Source: Congeria kusceri (Eukaryota; Mollusca; Bivalvia; Myida; Dreissenidae). From it: a stretch of DNA of 64,000 bases. The stretch covers positions 23,870,134-23,934,133 of the forward strand of contig CM051040.1 of the NCBI GenBank assembly GCA_027627225.1, in the 5' to 3' direction. The notes beneath the pieces are model-generated. The model made no database searches. It was not told where the DNA came from and was given only the letters and a program-made list of their open reading frames with translations. Positions 35,901-47,320 of this stretch are shown here, in pieces. How positions within the stretch are numbered: the first letter of the stretch is position 1; each line of letters begins with the position of its first letter. The translations under genes and the position numbers were made by a program.

Positions 35901-38900
35901 CGAAACAGCGTACCAATGCGGAACCATAATACATGTAGTTAAAATACAAAAGTCTAAACAGTCGTATCATATTAATAAATGCGACGCATATTAACGCGCA
36001 TATAAATGTAACTTAATAACCCAAGTGAAAATGGCATGCTTTGTGGCTTCATGTAAGTAGTAACTGCGTGAAAAACAGTGGAACTACTTATTTTAAAATG
36101 CCCTTATTTTCATTAAAAGTAGATGACATTTCGTGTGTTTTTTCTTTCTATTGTATGCATTATTAGTCAACGTTTGTAACCACGAATACTTAATTGAATA
36201 TAAAAAAACTATATAGTATATAATTTGCAAATTGGTAAAAATTTGAATTTCAATAATTTTCTAAATAAACATGAAACATATAGAAAGCCATTGATCAAAC
36301 GGAAGCCACATACTCAAAACCTGAAGGTCACCTCCGAGAAATATTCTGAAACGTACTACCTTTCACAATGTCATACCTGCTGCAAAGGTAAACATTTGCT
36401 ACCGTCAACATAGCCCTCCGTCAAGCCACCATCACTATCAACTAGTCCACTATGAACTATATCCATCGTCAGAAGCATTCCAAAATTTAGCACTGACCCT
36501 TCCACATTTAATAAAGCGAACTATATAATCGGCATAACTATGTCATATATGTTTATTTCATTCAAATTTGAATTCCATCCATATGTTACGACTATCAAAC
36601 ATACTATATCAGGTACGTGTGCTGTAATAAATTAAAGTTTATGCCGACAATGTTCCAAAAATTACTCTACTAAAATACTGACGCTCAAAAACATGAGCAA
36701 TACCCCAAACTAAAAACATGAAACGAGCAATAATTGTGCTTCCAAGGTGATCTGTTTAAAAGTCTTCACAGGTCTTCACTAGGAACAAGTATTGGCAGAA
36801 AATGCATTTCCAGTGGCCAACAAAGGATATAATTCGATGTGATCTAACGAAAACTATACACAACTGTCACTTGTTATTCCAAATGGAAATATATTAACTT
36901 TATATACATACAGTAAATGCATGAAGTTCGCGACTAAATCTAATTAATCGTCATCAGAATACGAAGAAAAAAACCATCATTACAAATTATCCAGATCTTA
37001 TCACAATAAACAATCCGAAAATGCAAAATCCATTCTCTTGTAAAAGTATTGTTTCTTCAAAGGCAGGATGTCTTGTTACTGTTATGTCATAAATCGTTTT
37101 AGCAGTTGTTCGTACTGAAGTGTAAAGGTTCACCAAGCCGAAACGGAATGACGCTTTGACAAAAACTAGAAAAATGTTGGCAGCAACAATAAGACGTGCT
37201 TGCTGGCTGAGTTATTATGGATGCAGCATACGTTCACTGACGGGTGTCGAATCCATTTACCTAAGCGTTTGTTGAACAAGTTGCAAACAGATGTTGGCCA
37301 ATTAATTTTGCTCTCTAATTCTCCATTTCTCGTCTGGTGGCATTTAAATTCCAACAGGAAACCCATGTCAATACCTTTACATAAATGATGTAATCCGGCG
37401 TGCTTAAACGATTCGGCAATATACCATATGCTTAAATGATCTGTGTGGAAATACAGCTTAAGTGTGCAACGAAACCAGCATATTCGATAAATGTAGCCAT
37501 TTAGCGTAAAAAACTTATGCAAGATGACTTATCTTCAAATACATGCACACATATATGTCCACCATTAAAATAGAGTTCTGGTGAAGATTTGTTCAAATGC
37601 GCATCGTTTAACCATGGCTTTTTCGTATACATGGAAAACGCATTTGCTTTACAGAATTAAAACCAATCATGTAACTTGTCATCACACATACATCTTTCTC
37701 CAAGATTGCGAACTGAAACTACAAGTGTGAAAAGCGCATTCACCAGCATTGCAAGAAAGACAACTCAAAATATAGATGATTTCCTTTGCATTCCCAGATT
37801 ACCTCTCTTTGTTGCTTTTTACTTTTCTTACCAACTGCATGATCCTCATTACCTAGTTATATTGCTTTTAGGCACACAAAACATGGGTCTACAAAGAATA
37901 TATGACAAACACGTTCCAACATTCCATACATTGTGGATGCATAGACAGATGGTTTAACAATATATATGTTTTTTCTGGTTGCCTTTGGACGCCAGTTGAT
38001 TGAAAAGTGAAGTTTCAGTGGACTTTTGATGTCTTTGACTTCATACAGAGTTGGAAATAATGAATGCAAATTACGTACCTCCATAGCAATTGGTCGTGTG
38101 TTTGTGTAATAATTGTTTCGTTAAACGTTAAGAAATTAATCCAGTCCCATCCGCATTGTCAATGTGTAGATAATATGTACCAAAATATGTAATCTCGCAG
38201 TCCTGGAATAATTAAGAAATAATTAATAATAAACAACGATTTGGATTTTTAATTCGTAAGAATTAAATATTTGGTTTAATATACCGCACCAGAAGGACAA
38301 AATTGGTGTTTAGTAGCCAATACACAACGATAATGCGAAAATTATTTCGATTCTAACATGAACTGACAACATTTTCTGCAATTACAATGCGAACTATTTC
38401 GGAGCTATTTTCAGGTTGTTTATTGGTTATTTAACAAATGTGAATTATGTTTTTGTCTACAGAAAACTCATCTGCGCGTGTCATACTATAATGCGTGTTA
38501 TCGTACGATTGTTGAATAAATTAAGGTATTGGATATACTACTACTCCATTTAGAGCCTACCACGTGGTGATAATATGTAATTACCATTGCACAAGCAACG
38601 TGCATCGTAGTGTGTTTCATTTTATTATACAATAAATAGGTTCGATAAACAGCATGCCACGCCCTCTATTTATTGAGTCATCACTAACTATTGATCAGGC
38701 AGGTACTGTAATTATCCATCTCATAAAGGCATTGTGCATGACAAAAGCTTTATGAATCAACGAGCAATGCCATCTTTATGGACATATATTTGTTATCAAA
38801 GCTACGGTGGAATCTCCGTGCAAGCTTTCCAGAACAAACCAGTTTCGTTGAAAGCTTTTCAGATATCGATTGATAGCTTTCAAAAGAATTCCAACGTCCT

Positions 38901-41900
38901 CATTAACACACACCAGAATCGTGTTGCTTTTGTATTCATTTTATATCGATTTATATCAAGGTGCTCGCTTATTTCAATAATGAAGCAAATGGTAATGAAG
39001 GTAATGTGATACCGGAACATTTATCATTATAGACACCGTTGGCAAAGCTTTGTCTCCATCAGTCACTGCCATTAATAAATGTCAATAATATATGAAGAAA
39101 ATACAACCTTTTATACGCGTACCTAGAATAGCACGATGTATTGTTGATAAGTTTGATGTCGTTTGTGTAAACATTATCGGAAATTTATTTTTTGAAGCAG
39201 TATATTACAGTCATACATTTCGCTAAAATGTACCACACAAATAATGTAATACAAATTAACTCAAACATCCACTCAAGTTTGTGTGTTTCAACTGGAATGT
39301 TTACGTTGAATGTGTTTAATATTTTAGCAGTCCAAAATTATAACACGCTTTATCTTATTTAACATTTAAAGCTAGTAATCTCCTAAACAACCACAATGTA
39401 TTTATTTTACACCACACCCTATGGGAATTGCGGCTTCTTCCTGTATTGCATAACAGTCATCGAGATATCAAGTGTATGGGGTTATGGCTACAGAGATATC
39501 AAGTGTGTGGGGTTATGGCTACTGAGATATCACATGTATTGGGTTATGGCTACTGAGATATCAAGTGTATGGGGTTATGGCTTTTGAGATATCAAGTGTA
39601 TGGGGTTATGCCTACTGAGATATCAAGTGTATGGGGTTATGGCTACTGATATATCAAGTGTATGGGGTTATGGCTACTGAGATATCACATGTATGGGGTT
39701 ATGGCTACTCATATGTCAAGTGTATGGGGTTATGGCTACTCATATATCAAGTGTATGGGGTTATGGCTACTGAGATATCAAGTGTATGGAGTTATGGCTA
39801 CTGAGATATCACGGGTATGGGGTTATGGCTACTCATATATCAAGTGTATGGGGTTATGGGTACTGAAATATCGTGTATGGAGTTATGGCTACTGAGATAT
39901 CAAGTATATGGGGTTATTGCTACTGAGACAGCAAGTGTATTTGGTTATGGCTACTGAAATATCAAGTGTATGGGGTTATGGCTACGCTACTGAGATATCA
40001 AGTGTATGGAGTTATGGCTACTGGGATATTTAGTGTATTTGGTTATGGCTACTGAGATATCAAGTGTATGGGGTTATGGCTAATGAGATATCAGGTATAT
40101 GGGGTTATGACTACTGAGAAATCAAGTGAATGGGGTTATGGCTATGATGTTTTGTTGTCCACATAATGTAGTTGCTAACAATTAAAATCACTAGGTCGTG
40201 AAAATCAAGAATTGCAGGATACCACATACTTTAAGTTTAAATATATTCTCAAGTCAGAACAGACTTAAAAGAAAAATGTTTACAAACGTGTTTAAAACTA
40301 CATTATACAAATTCGACAATTGGAACTCATAATTTTTGTCGTTTATGCATATTAACAAATTCCAAAAAACCAAATCAAAGCAAAATCTTAATCTTTTCGC
40401 AATTAGGATCAAAATTATGCCAGCATTACTTAAGTATAATTTAAGAGGAAACTTTCATTAGGGCACTTTTGAATACTAGCCCTTGTATCACATGCCATCT
40501 TGAAAGGACCTCCAGATCCATTACAGGTGGCTGTTTTGCACTCATTGAAATACCTTGTTACACAGCCAAGTTTGTTTACAATTTTTAGAATACACACCAG
40601 CATCTTCAACTGATACCCGGAAACGAAATTCGGCGCGTCCTGGGAAAACCGGGCCTAATGCATGTGCGTAAAGTGTCGTCCCCGATCCGCCTGTGAAGTC
40701 CGCACAGGCTAATCCGGGACGGCACTTTCCGCTTTTATGGTATTTTCTGTTTTAAGGAAGTCTCTTCTAAACATAAATCCACTGTGAGCGGAAAGAACCG
40801 TCCTGGATTAGCCTGTGCGGACTGCACAGGCTAATCCGGGACGACACTTTACGCACATGCATTAAGTCCGGTTTTCCCACGACGCGCCTCAAATCATTAG
40901 CAGTTTATACTTACGTGTCCATACCACTAACTACAATGTTGTATGGGCCATTTAGACATTGCACTGCACTTTAATTTCGTGCATAGGTTTTGTGGGTTTG
41001 CAAGCGATGTTATAAAATAACATCCGAAAACAGTCATCTGAATGTGACCTCTATAGCAGGGCATCAGATCCAGTCAGCGTCAGACAGCATGTTATGTTAA
41101 CGAGATTGGCATTAATTTTTAAGTTCTGTAAGATGAGTTCAGTCGACGAACTATTTAAAGCTTTTGTTTATTGGCATACCCTCAATAATCTTAATGAGTT
41201 ATACTTTATAGGTTGCAGATACAAAGAAAGAAATGTTCCATTCTTAGTACTTGAAAATACCAGCAATCACTTAGGACAGGCATATGCTTTGAATGTTTTG
41301 AACGCATTTATCGAAATAATAAAATGTGTACCAGAAATGCTTTAGGGAACGGTTTCTAACAAATTCGGATATTATAGTGAAAAGATCTTACGAAATAGAT
41401 TTCATTTATGTAGAACTCAGATAGATGTTTGAACTACGTAAATTATTGTCGTAATACACAGGTATGTGATGTGAAAATGCACAACCTACAGACCCATTCC
41501 CTAAGTATTTAGGAACCTGTATACAGAATTTGAAATTGTAAATTAATTTAAAAAACACCATTTTAAAGAACGTGTACTTTTAGTAAGATTCTTCTTTATC
41601 CACATTTACAGGTATAAGTCTCATTGGTGAGTCCAAATCACGAGGGGGATTCCCTCCTATGAGGGGATGACTCAAGCCTATGGACTTGTGCTGCCTCTTC
41701 TATGATCGGCGGTTCAACCCTTCGAGTACCGGTTTATATCTCAGATTCAGTCATTGATAAACCAGTGGAAGAAACCTCCTATGAGGGGATGACTCAAGCC
41801 TATGGACTTGTGCTGCCTCTTCTATGATCGGCGAGTCAACCCTTCGAGTACCGGTTTATATCTCAGATTCAGTCATTGATAAACCACTGGAAGAACCCTC

Positions 41901-44900
41901 CTATGAGGGGATGACTCAAGCCTATGGGCTTGTGCTGCCTGTTCTATGATCGGCGAGTCAACCCTTCGAGTACCGGTTTATATCTCAGATTCAGTCATTG
42001 ATAAACCAGTGGAAGAACCCTCCTATGAGGGGATGACTCAAGCCTATGGACTTGTGCTGCCTCTTCTATGATCGGCGAGTCGACCCTTCGAGTACCGGCA
42101 TCTATCTCAGATTCAGTCATTGATAAACCAGTGGAAGAACCCTCCTATGAGGGGATGACTCAAGCCTATGGACTTGTGCTGCCTGTTCTATGATCGGCGA
42201 GTCGACCCTTCGAGTATCGGTATCTATCTCAGATTCAGTCATTGATAAACCAGTGGAAGAACCCTCCTATGAGGGGATGACACAAGCCTACGGACTTGTG
42301 CTGCCTCTTCTATGATCGGCGAGTCGACCCTTCGAGTACCGGTTTATATCTCAGATTCAGTCATTGATAAACCAGTGGAAGAACCCTCCTATGAGGGGAT
42401 GACACAAGGCTATGGACTTGTGCTGCCTGTTCTATGATCGGCGAGTCAACCCTATGATTACCGGTATCTATCTCAGATTCAGTCATAGATAAACCAGTGG
42501 AAGAACTACGGACATCAATATAAAAATTTGAGCTCCAATTACTATCAGACCGTCTATATAAGAAACGAAACAACTGTTTTCTTTTTCCTAAGGATAGAAA
42601 CTTAAACTAACCGGTGTTTAGTTCCGCAATAAACAATGTTTGCATATACTCATAACACATAATTGCATGTGTTGCAGTATTTATTTCTCATGTCAATTCT
42701 TACTCCAGAAATTTTGCTCTTGAGAAATGTTGAAATACTAGATTTATGTCTAGTAATCTAGTGAAAAAAAATGACATTGTTCTATTATTTTTTTTATAAA
42801 GTATCTAGTTTCATCAAGACATTAAATCATTGAAAGGGACAAATGAAGACAACTAAGAACGATAAAACAAAATATCAAGAAGACAATCTCACACGAGAAG
42901 AGCATTAAAGCAACGATTAGACGACCATAATTTGAGATATATAACAATTTGAGATATATAACAATTTGAGATATATAACAATTTGAGATATATAACAATT
43001 TGAGATATATAACAATTTGAGATATATAACAATTTGAGATATATAACAATTTGAGATATATAGCAAATTGAGATTTGTAAAAATTTGAGATACAGTAAAA
43101 CCCCGCTAATACGACCACTTGGGGGTCTTAATAAAAGTGGTCTTAACAGCGGGGTGGTCGTATTATCTATGTACGGCCGATCACCGAGTAAGTACATAAA
43201 TATGTCTGCGTAATTTAACGTTTTCATGAAAATAATTTATAATGAATAGATAACGAAAATTCCACTTTGTTTTTAATAAAATACAGATTACGTAAGTAAA
43301 AGTTATGGATTTGAACTTTACATTAAGTCGTAAAATAATTAAAATTTGATTAAATTAGCCCATGTAAGGTTCAACATTTATCATTGTTACCTACTAACTG
43401 TCAGCTAGTGTCAATTAATGTAATCTGATACACAGTCGATGTCAAAACATTTGTAACATTGTTTTTCATACGTTTCTTTTATATCTCAAAGCAGCTTGTT
43501 ACCTCCACGGCATATGTTGTTAAGTGATGATGTTAAGTGTCAATGACCAAATGACACTGGTCGCAATAACGGGGTTATTTTGAGCGTTATTTGATATTTT
43601 CGGTCTGGGATTAGTGGTCGTAATACTGAATAGCGGGGTGTCCGTATAATAGGGGTTTGCAACCATTGAAAGATATAGGAAAACAATCGGGTCTTTTAAA
43701 AAGTGTCCGCTTTAGCGGAGTGGTCGTAAAATTGGGGTGGTCGTAATGCCGGGTTTTGGTGTATATAACAATTAAATTACTTACAAGGGCTTCATTTCAG
43801 ATGATCATATGACAATGTTATTAAAAATCGGTACGCAGCAACAGTAAATAATACAACCGAATTCACTCGCCTGTCTAATATGCTGATCAATAACACATTC
43901 TTCACACAAAATATAAAAAGGTCAGCGGCTGTTTACGGAGCACTTTCAAAGCAAATTTCAATACTACATAATTACAGTATTTAAAAAAAAAAATCAATTA
44001 TCAATATCAATATTAAGAGACTGGTTCCGCTGTCGTATTCCAGACTAGTCGTATTCTGTTTAAAGGTACATGTATTTAATAACTGGCAGTACCATAGGCT
44101 CGACAATGTGGAACAAATCTGGTTCCATTCTATCATTCGATTCAACACGAATACATGGAACCATTAGAGTAACACATAGCGTTTTCACTATCACAATCTA
44201 CGGAAATTGTATTCAGTTTCAGTCGCTTCAAGCAAAACTTATTTTACAGACAATAGTGAATTGAAGCATCTCTTTCGCTGCTTTGCTGCAGTTTTGATGT
44301 TTGTTTAAAAAATCAAACATATGGCACACAAGTAAATTGTAATTAACAAAGCTAAACATGTATGACTAAACCTGGTTGTATGTGCAGTAATCTGTTAGGT
44401 GGGCTGAAACGTATGAGACGTGTCGTGGGAGACCCGGGCTTAATGCATCTGCGTAAAGTGTCGTCCCGGATTAGCCTGTGCTAATTACACTTTCCGCTTT
44501 TTTTGTTTCAAGGAAGTTTCTTCTAAACATAAATACACTGTAGGCGGAAAGTGTTTTTCCGGACTACCATGTGCGGACTGCACAGGCTAATCCGGGCCGA
44601 CACTTTACGCACATGCATTCAGTCCGATTTTCCCACGACACGTCTTATATAAAGTTATGATTGTAAAAACATTGATTAAGGTATGAACACCACTTGGTTC
44701 CATGCATTTGCAAATAGACAGTCACAGTAGTTCTTGAGATGTGTTTTGTTGTCAGGAACACTATCGCTACACTGACAAACGGCTTGGCTTATTTGCTGCC
44801 GTCCAAGGTAATTACCACCTAAATACGACGCGTATTGTTTTCTGTTTACTAGATAGACGCAGATTCGTCACTTATCAAAACGGTTTTGTATTAGAAAAAT

Positions 44901-47320
44901 AAATAAACAGGTATATACCCAAATAATTGCTTTAATTTGATCGTACTTAATCGTTTTTTCAAATTGACATTTGCATGTAGTGATGCTTTTTATGATTTTG
45001 ATTTTTAACAACCACTTCAATGATCAGAAATCATCTAATAATTACAATCAGGTAATGCTTGTACTGGCACTTATTATCTTAAATTGATTTGTTTTATAAA
45101 ATGGCGACGAGTACGCTATTTAATCATACTGGGGATACCTTGTCACATCCAGGGATACTCAGATCAGATCATGCAATAATCATTTTTAAGCATTGCCTGC
45201 AGCTGATTCAATTATGGCGAACTAACACGGAATTAGTACAGAGTTACGATGCAGACCATTAATCATGACGTAACACACCCAGAGAGATCATACGGCGCTA
45301 TTAAAAAGAACATTGTGTGCCCACGGTAAAATATTACCAGCCGGTTTGATGTGCCATTCTAAAAGCTTACCTGCATCGATTTCCGATTTCTAAATCCGGT
45401 AAAAACTGGCTTTCTTGTAGACTTACTTTCAAAAAGAAACGCTCAATATTCCAAGCCTCGATCCCATTTATTTCTATGGCATCGAGTTCATACGTGCACC
45501 TGTTAGTGCCATTGATTCGTTTTCACCGTGTGCATCAACAATAGGTATATTAAATTCCAATTAACAATGTAAACATCACATTCTACATCAAAAGCAGTGA
45601 ACCAAAGCACTTTAACTGAAAATAATATTGAAGCATATAAATGATATTTGTAAGTTTCACTTTAAATACTTAATGCAGACGGCACGGATCGTAACGTAAC
45701 GTAGGGTGCAATCTGAACCATGTGCAGGTGGTGCAAGCCGAAAGAAACCACATATGAGTCACACAAATAACATTGTATTCAGATCTATATGAAATAACAC
45801 GCCATGTTAAAATAACGTAACGAAACTGAAACTAGCCATAGCGTGAAAACACTTTCTAGAAATTTAACAATTTCTTGCCAAGAGACAAATCGCCGAAAAG
45901 CATTGAATGTGAAATTTCAATGTATTTGTTCATTTCGAAAAATGGGACGTGCCACAGTGTAAGACATTTTAAAAACTATATACCAAAATAAAATATAAAG
46001 TCAGTCTAAAATCAGGAGGCCAAATCACCTATGTAACAATATTGCTACTATACACATGTAGATGGAATATCAGCATAATAATTATGTCAAATTATTAACA
46101 AAAGGTCTAAGCACCATATAATTATGTTAACTACGTAATAATAGAATCTCAATATAATACCATTTCACCTGCAGTATGTATAGTTACACTTATCACCTAT
46201 ATATGATGAAGATTGGTACTATATTGTTTATTGTTGAAACTAATCATAACATATATTATATTTCCACTATTGGATGAGCACAGTATATCACACTTCGCAG
46301 CAATGGGAGTTCACGGTGATATGAATAATAACATGTAACAATAACCTGACAGAAGTAACATTTATCAACAGTGGGACAGAGAAAACTTTCATTAATTGAG
46401 GCATGTCACAATAACGGGTCATTACCTGTAATGATACTCGTTGTATAAGGCAGATTTCAAAATATGGGGGAAATTAAGATGTGTTGATAGTTCGAAAGTT
46501 GAAAACCAGAATGTACTAACTGCTATTGATTTCAAAGAGAGTTAGTACCTTCTGGTTTTCTACTCTCGATTTGACAACTAAAAAAAATCAGCATATATTG
46601 CTATTTTACAACAATTGAACGAAGCACACACTTAACCATTTCACCAAAGGAATGCAAAAAATGTAGGACAAGAATATACTAAATCAAATTAGCTTGTTAT
46701 TTGATAACCTTTAGCCAAATCGACAATATAGATGCCGGGCAGCTAGACTTATCTCATTGCCACACAAGTGATTTATTAATTTATTATAACATGATACTCG
46801 CTAATTGTTCTATGGACAAAAAAAATTATCGTTGTAAAACTACCTAATAAACAACGCAAAAAGTAGTCCAGATTCTGAGAGGAGCGTAGTAAAATGTAGT
46901 TATCATTGCAAAATTATTTGTCAAATCATGTTAGAATCGAAATAATTTTAGCATTATCGTTGTTTATCGCCCAATACACAACTCTTTGTCGTTCAGATGC
47001 ATGGCTATTAAACCACTCGGCTCACGCCCTCGTAATTTAATTCCTATTCATCAGAACTCCAAATCGTTGTGTATTGCCCGATAAACAACGATAAATCGAA
47101 TATTATTTCCTATCGTTATTAAATTACCTGATTTAATATTGATAAAGACATGCTTTCCTCCAACGGCGATGTTGCTTTTTTCTTCTCTACTCCCTCATAC
47201 AGAGTGATATCCGACACATCCATCTCATGGTTCACAACACTGGTGTTATTCTCCATTTCCAAGAAGGTGTATTCCATCTCCCAGTAATCAGTATAATTGT
47301 TCAAGTAATTTTCATGTTTT
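26708..47320 (-). CDS. Pentameric ligand-gated ion channel-like subunit (Cys-loop-less), 5' partial
   Basis: Exons seen: 47320-47128, 34088-33951, 31895-31701, 31372-31115, 30553-30398, 26932-26708, all GT-AG and phase-consistent; about 387 residues plus a possible missing start exon. Domains: an acidic N-terminal leader, an extracellular beta-sandwich (VEIVVQFFKVGEIDTLKEQF, AKWREP, WNPKLYIEN, DDFPFDVQ), TM1 (RRPGYFVWNIFMIT...), TM2 (NRLQLSFTLVLTAVAF), TM3 starting in YLTYMDKYLL, a loop of roughly 14 residues, and TM4 ending in FVRTIFVYSYYKEYQ. No cysteine pair follows FPFDVQ, so the Cys-loop is absent. That and the tiny TM3-TM4 loop resemble the bacterial GLIC/ELIC type. Ligand and ion selectivity cannot be read from the sequence. 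One intron holds a 3-kb splice-donor-like satellite. Confidence 0.85.
27400..30397 (-). repeat. Tandem array of 40/41-bp units derived from an exon end plus 5' splice site
   Basis: From 27841 to 29080 there are 31 nearly identical 40-bp units (plus strand CTTACCCTATAGTTAGGAAA...). From 29081 to 30397 there are about 32 units of 41 bp (CTTACCATACAAGTTAGATA...). Decayed units run left to about 27400 or beyond. On the coding (minus) strand each unit reads exon-like TCTCTTATCTAAC-TATG followed by GTAAGTGG, copying the last bases and donor of the exon at 30398. Unit lengths are not multiples of three, so the array does not extend the reading frame. Confidence 0.95.
30398..30553 (-). CDS. pLGIC-like gene, TM1-TM2 exon
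   Basis: Fifty-two codons: FLICSLAFATFSVD (TM1), PQNRLQLSFTLVLTAVAFK (TM2), and SLPRISYLTYM ending at ATG|GTAAGTGG. The last ~30 nt plus the donor look like the parent of the neighbouring 40/41-bp satellite. Confidence 0.9.
31115..31372 (-). CDS. pLGIC-like gene, extracellular exon to TM1
   Basis: Eighty-six codons, from DLTITVASELP through VDEQEWHLYVHTEC to AVKCRAARRPGYFVWN-like TM1 start (here SVKCRAARRPGYFVWN). The acceptor is AATGTGAAG and the donor GTACAG. There is no Cys at the usual Cys-loop positions. Confidence 0.88.
31701..31895 (-). CDS. pLGIC-like gene, extracellular exon (WNP to FPFDVQ)
   Basis: It encodes VDFARLWNPKLYIENSLGD through NLELDDFPFDVQ. WxP and L-x-x-FPFDVQ are hallmark pLGIC motifs. 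The acceptor is GTTTTATAG and the donor GTAAGTTG. Both ends are phase 0. Confidence 0.9.
32215..33714. repeat. Long interspersed repeat, copy 2 (GCTCACCTGAG family)
   Basis: Starts GAGGGCCATGATGGCCC and ends GCTCGGGTGAGCT. It has five internal ~160-bp repeats (GGGCAATAACTCTGG near 32826, 32990, 33145, 33316, 33475) and a GACGACGGACGACGGACG tail. Longer and better kept than copy 1. Lies in a pLGIC intron. Confidence 0.88.
33951..34088 (-). CDS. pLGIC-like gene, extracellular exon (beta1-beta2)
   Basis: The acceptor is ATATTTTCAG and the donor GTAAGAG. It encodes VKVEIVVQFFKVGEIDTLKE then ADVIVKAKWREP, the first strands of the ligand-binding domain and the conserved 'W.P' region. Both ends are phase 0. 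Confidence 0.85.
34200..34224. repeat. Poly(A) run
   Basis: About 24 consecutive A in the first pLGIC intron, upstream of the exon at 34088. No SINE body is evident beside it. Confidence 0.8.
34225..38224. other. First visible pLGIC intron, left part
   Basis: About 4 kb of AT-rich sequence with no recognised exon or repeat. A missed small phase-0 exon cannot be excluded. Confidence 0.45.
38225..38440. mobile_element. Palindromic MITE (ACAACGAT family), copy 2
   Basis: AATAAACAACGATTTGGATT ... CCAATACACAACGATAATGCG ... AGGTTGTTTATTGG. Diverged but colinear with copy 1. Confidence 0.7.
38441..39461. other. pLGIC intron, nothing recognised
   Basis: AT-rich. The short frame at 38734-39009 has no family signature. 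Confidence 0.45.
39462..40145. repeat. 31-bp tandem array
   Basis: About 22 copies of GAGATATCAAGTGTATGGGG-TTATGGCTACT, with small indels near 39985. Lies in the large first pLGIC intron. Confidence 0.95.
40632..40888. mobile_element. Palindromic MITE (GGCGCGTCGTGGG family)
   Basis: Starts GGCGCGTCCTGGGAAAACCG and ends CGGTTTTCCCACGACGCGCC, with the same nested AGCCTGTGCGGACTGCACAGGCT core as at 21093. Confidence 0.9.
41630..42511. repeat. 122-bp tandem array
   Basis: About seven copies; unit starts at 41775, 41897, 42019 and 42141 (CCTCCTATGAGGGGATGACT...). Each contains the small palindrome CCTCCTATGAGG. Copies differ by a few bases, including a CTCTTC/CTGTTC alternation. Confidence 0.95.
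42928..43092. repeat. 17-bp tandem array AATTTGAGATATATAAC
   Basis: About nine to ten copies. The last ones are degenerate and run directly into the TA target site of the MITE at 43093. Confidence 0.95.
43093..43761. mobile_element. pogo/Tigger-like MITE
   Basis: Terminal inverted repeats CAGTAAAACCCCGCTAATAC-GACCAC and GTGGTCGTAATGCCGGGTTT-TGGTG, flanked by TA on both sides (43091-43092 and 43762-43763). 669 bp, no transposase frame. The ends resemble pogo-type elements. Confidence 0.85.
44415..44645. mobile_element. Palindromic MITE (GGCGCGTCGTGGG family), internally shortened
   Basis: Ends GAGACGTGTCGTGGGAGACC and TTTTCCCACGACACGTCT. The left inner palindrome has lost its second half. 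Confidence 0.85.
44646..46482. other. pLGIC intron, nothing recognised
   Basis: Between the MITE at 44415 and the hairpin at 46483. AT-rich, no exon signal. Confidence 0.45.
46483..46578. ncRNA. Pre-miRNA-like hairpin candidate
   Basis: The 39-nt arms (46483-46521 and 46540-46578) pair at about 31 positions around an 18-nt loop. The best-paired block is GAAAACCAGAATGTACTAAC with GTTAGTACCTTCTGGTTTTC. Structure only; no conservation can be checked here, so it may be a MITE remnant. Confidence 0.35.
46824..47100. mobile_element. Palindromic MITE (ACAACGAT family), copy 3
   Basis: Reverse orientation to copy 1: TTATCGTTGT...CCTAATAAACAACGC at the left and CGATAAACAACGATAAATCG at the right. The right end lies about 22 bp from the donor of the pLGIC exon at 47128. 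Confidence 0.75.
47128..47320 (-). CDS. pLGIC-like gene, N-terminal exon
   Basis: The acceptor-like TTACTAACCTTTAG and the donor GTAATTTAAT bracket 64 open codons. They are rich in Glu, Asn and Ser (DYWEMEYTFLEMENN, VEKKKATSPLEESM). No signal peptide is visible. It ends in phase 0, as the next exon needs. Whether translation starts inside (ATG of MEYTF) or in an upstream exon is open. Assignment to the channel gene rests on strand, phase and position only. Confidence 0.5.
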
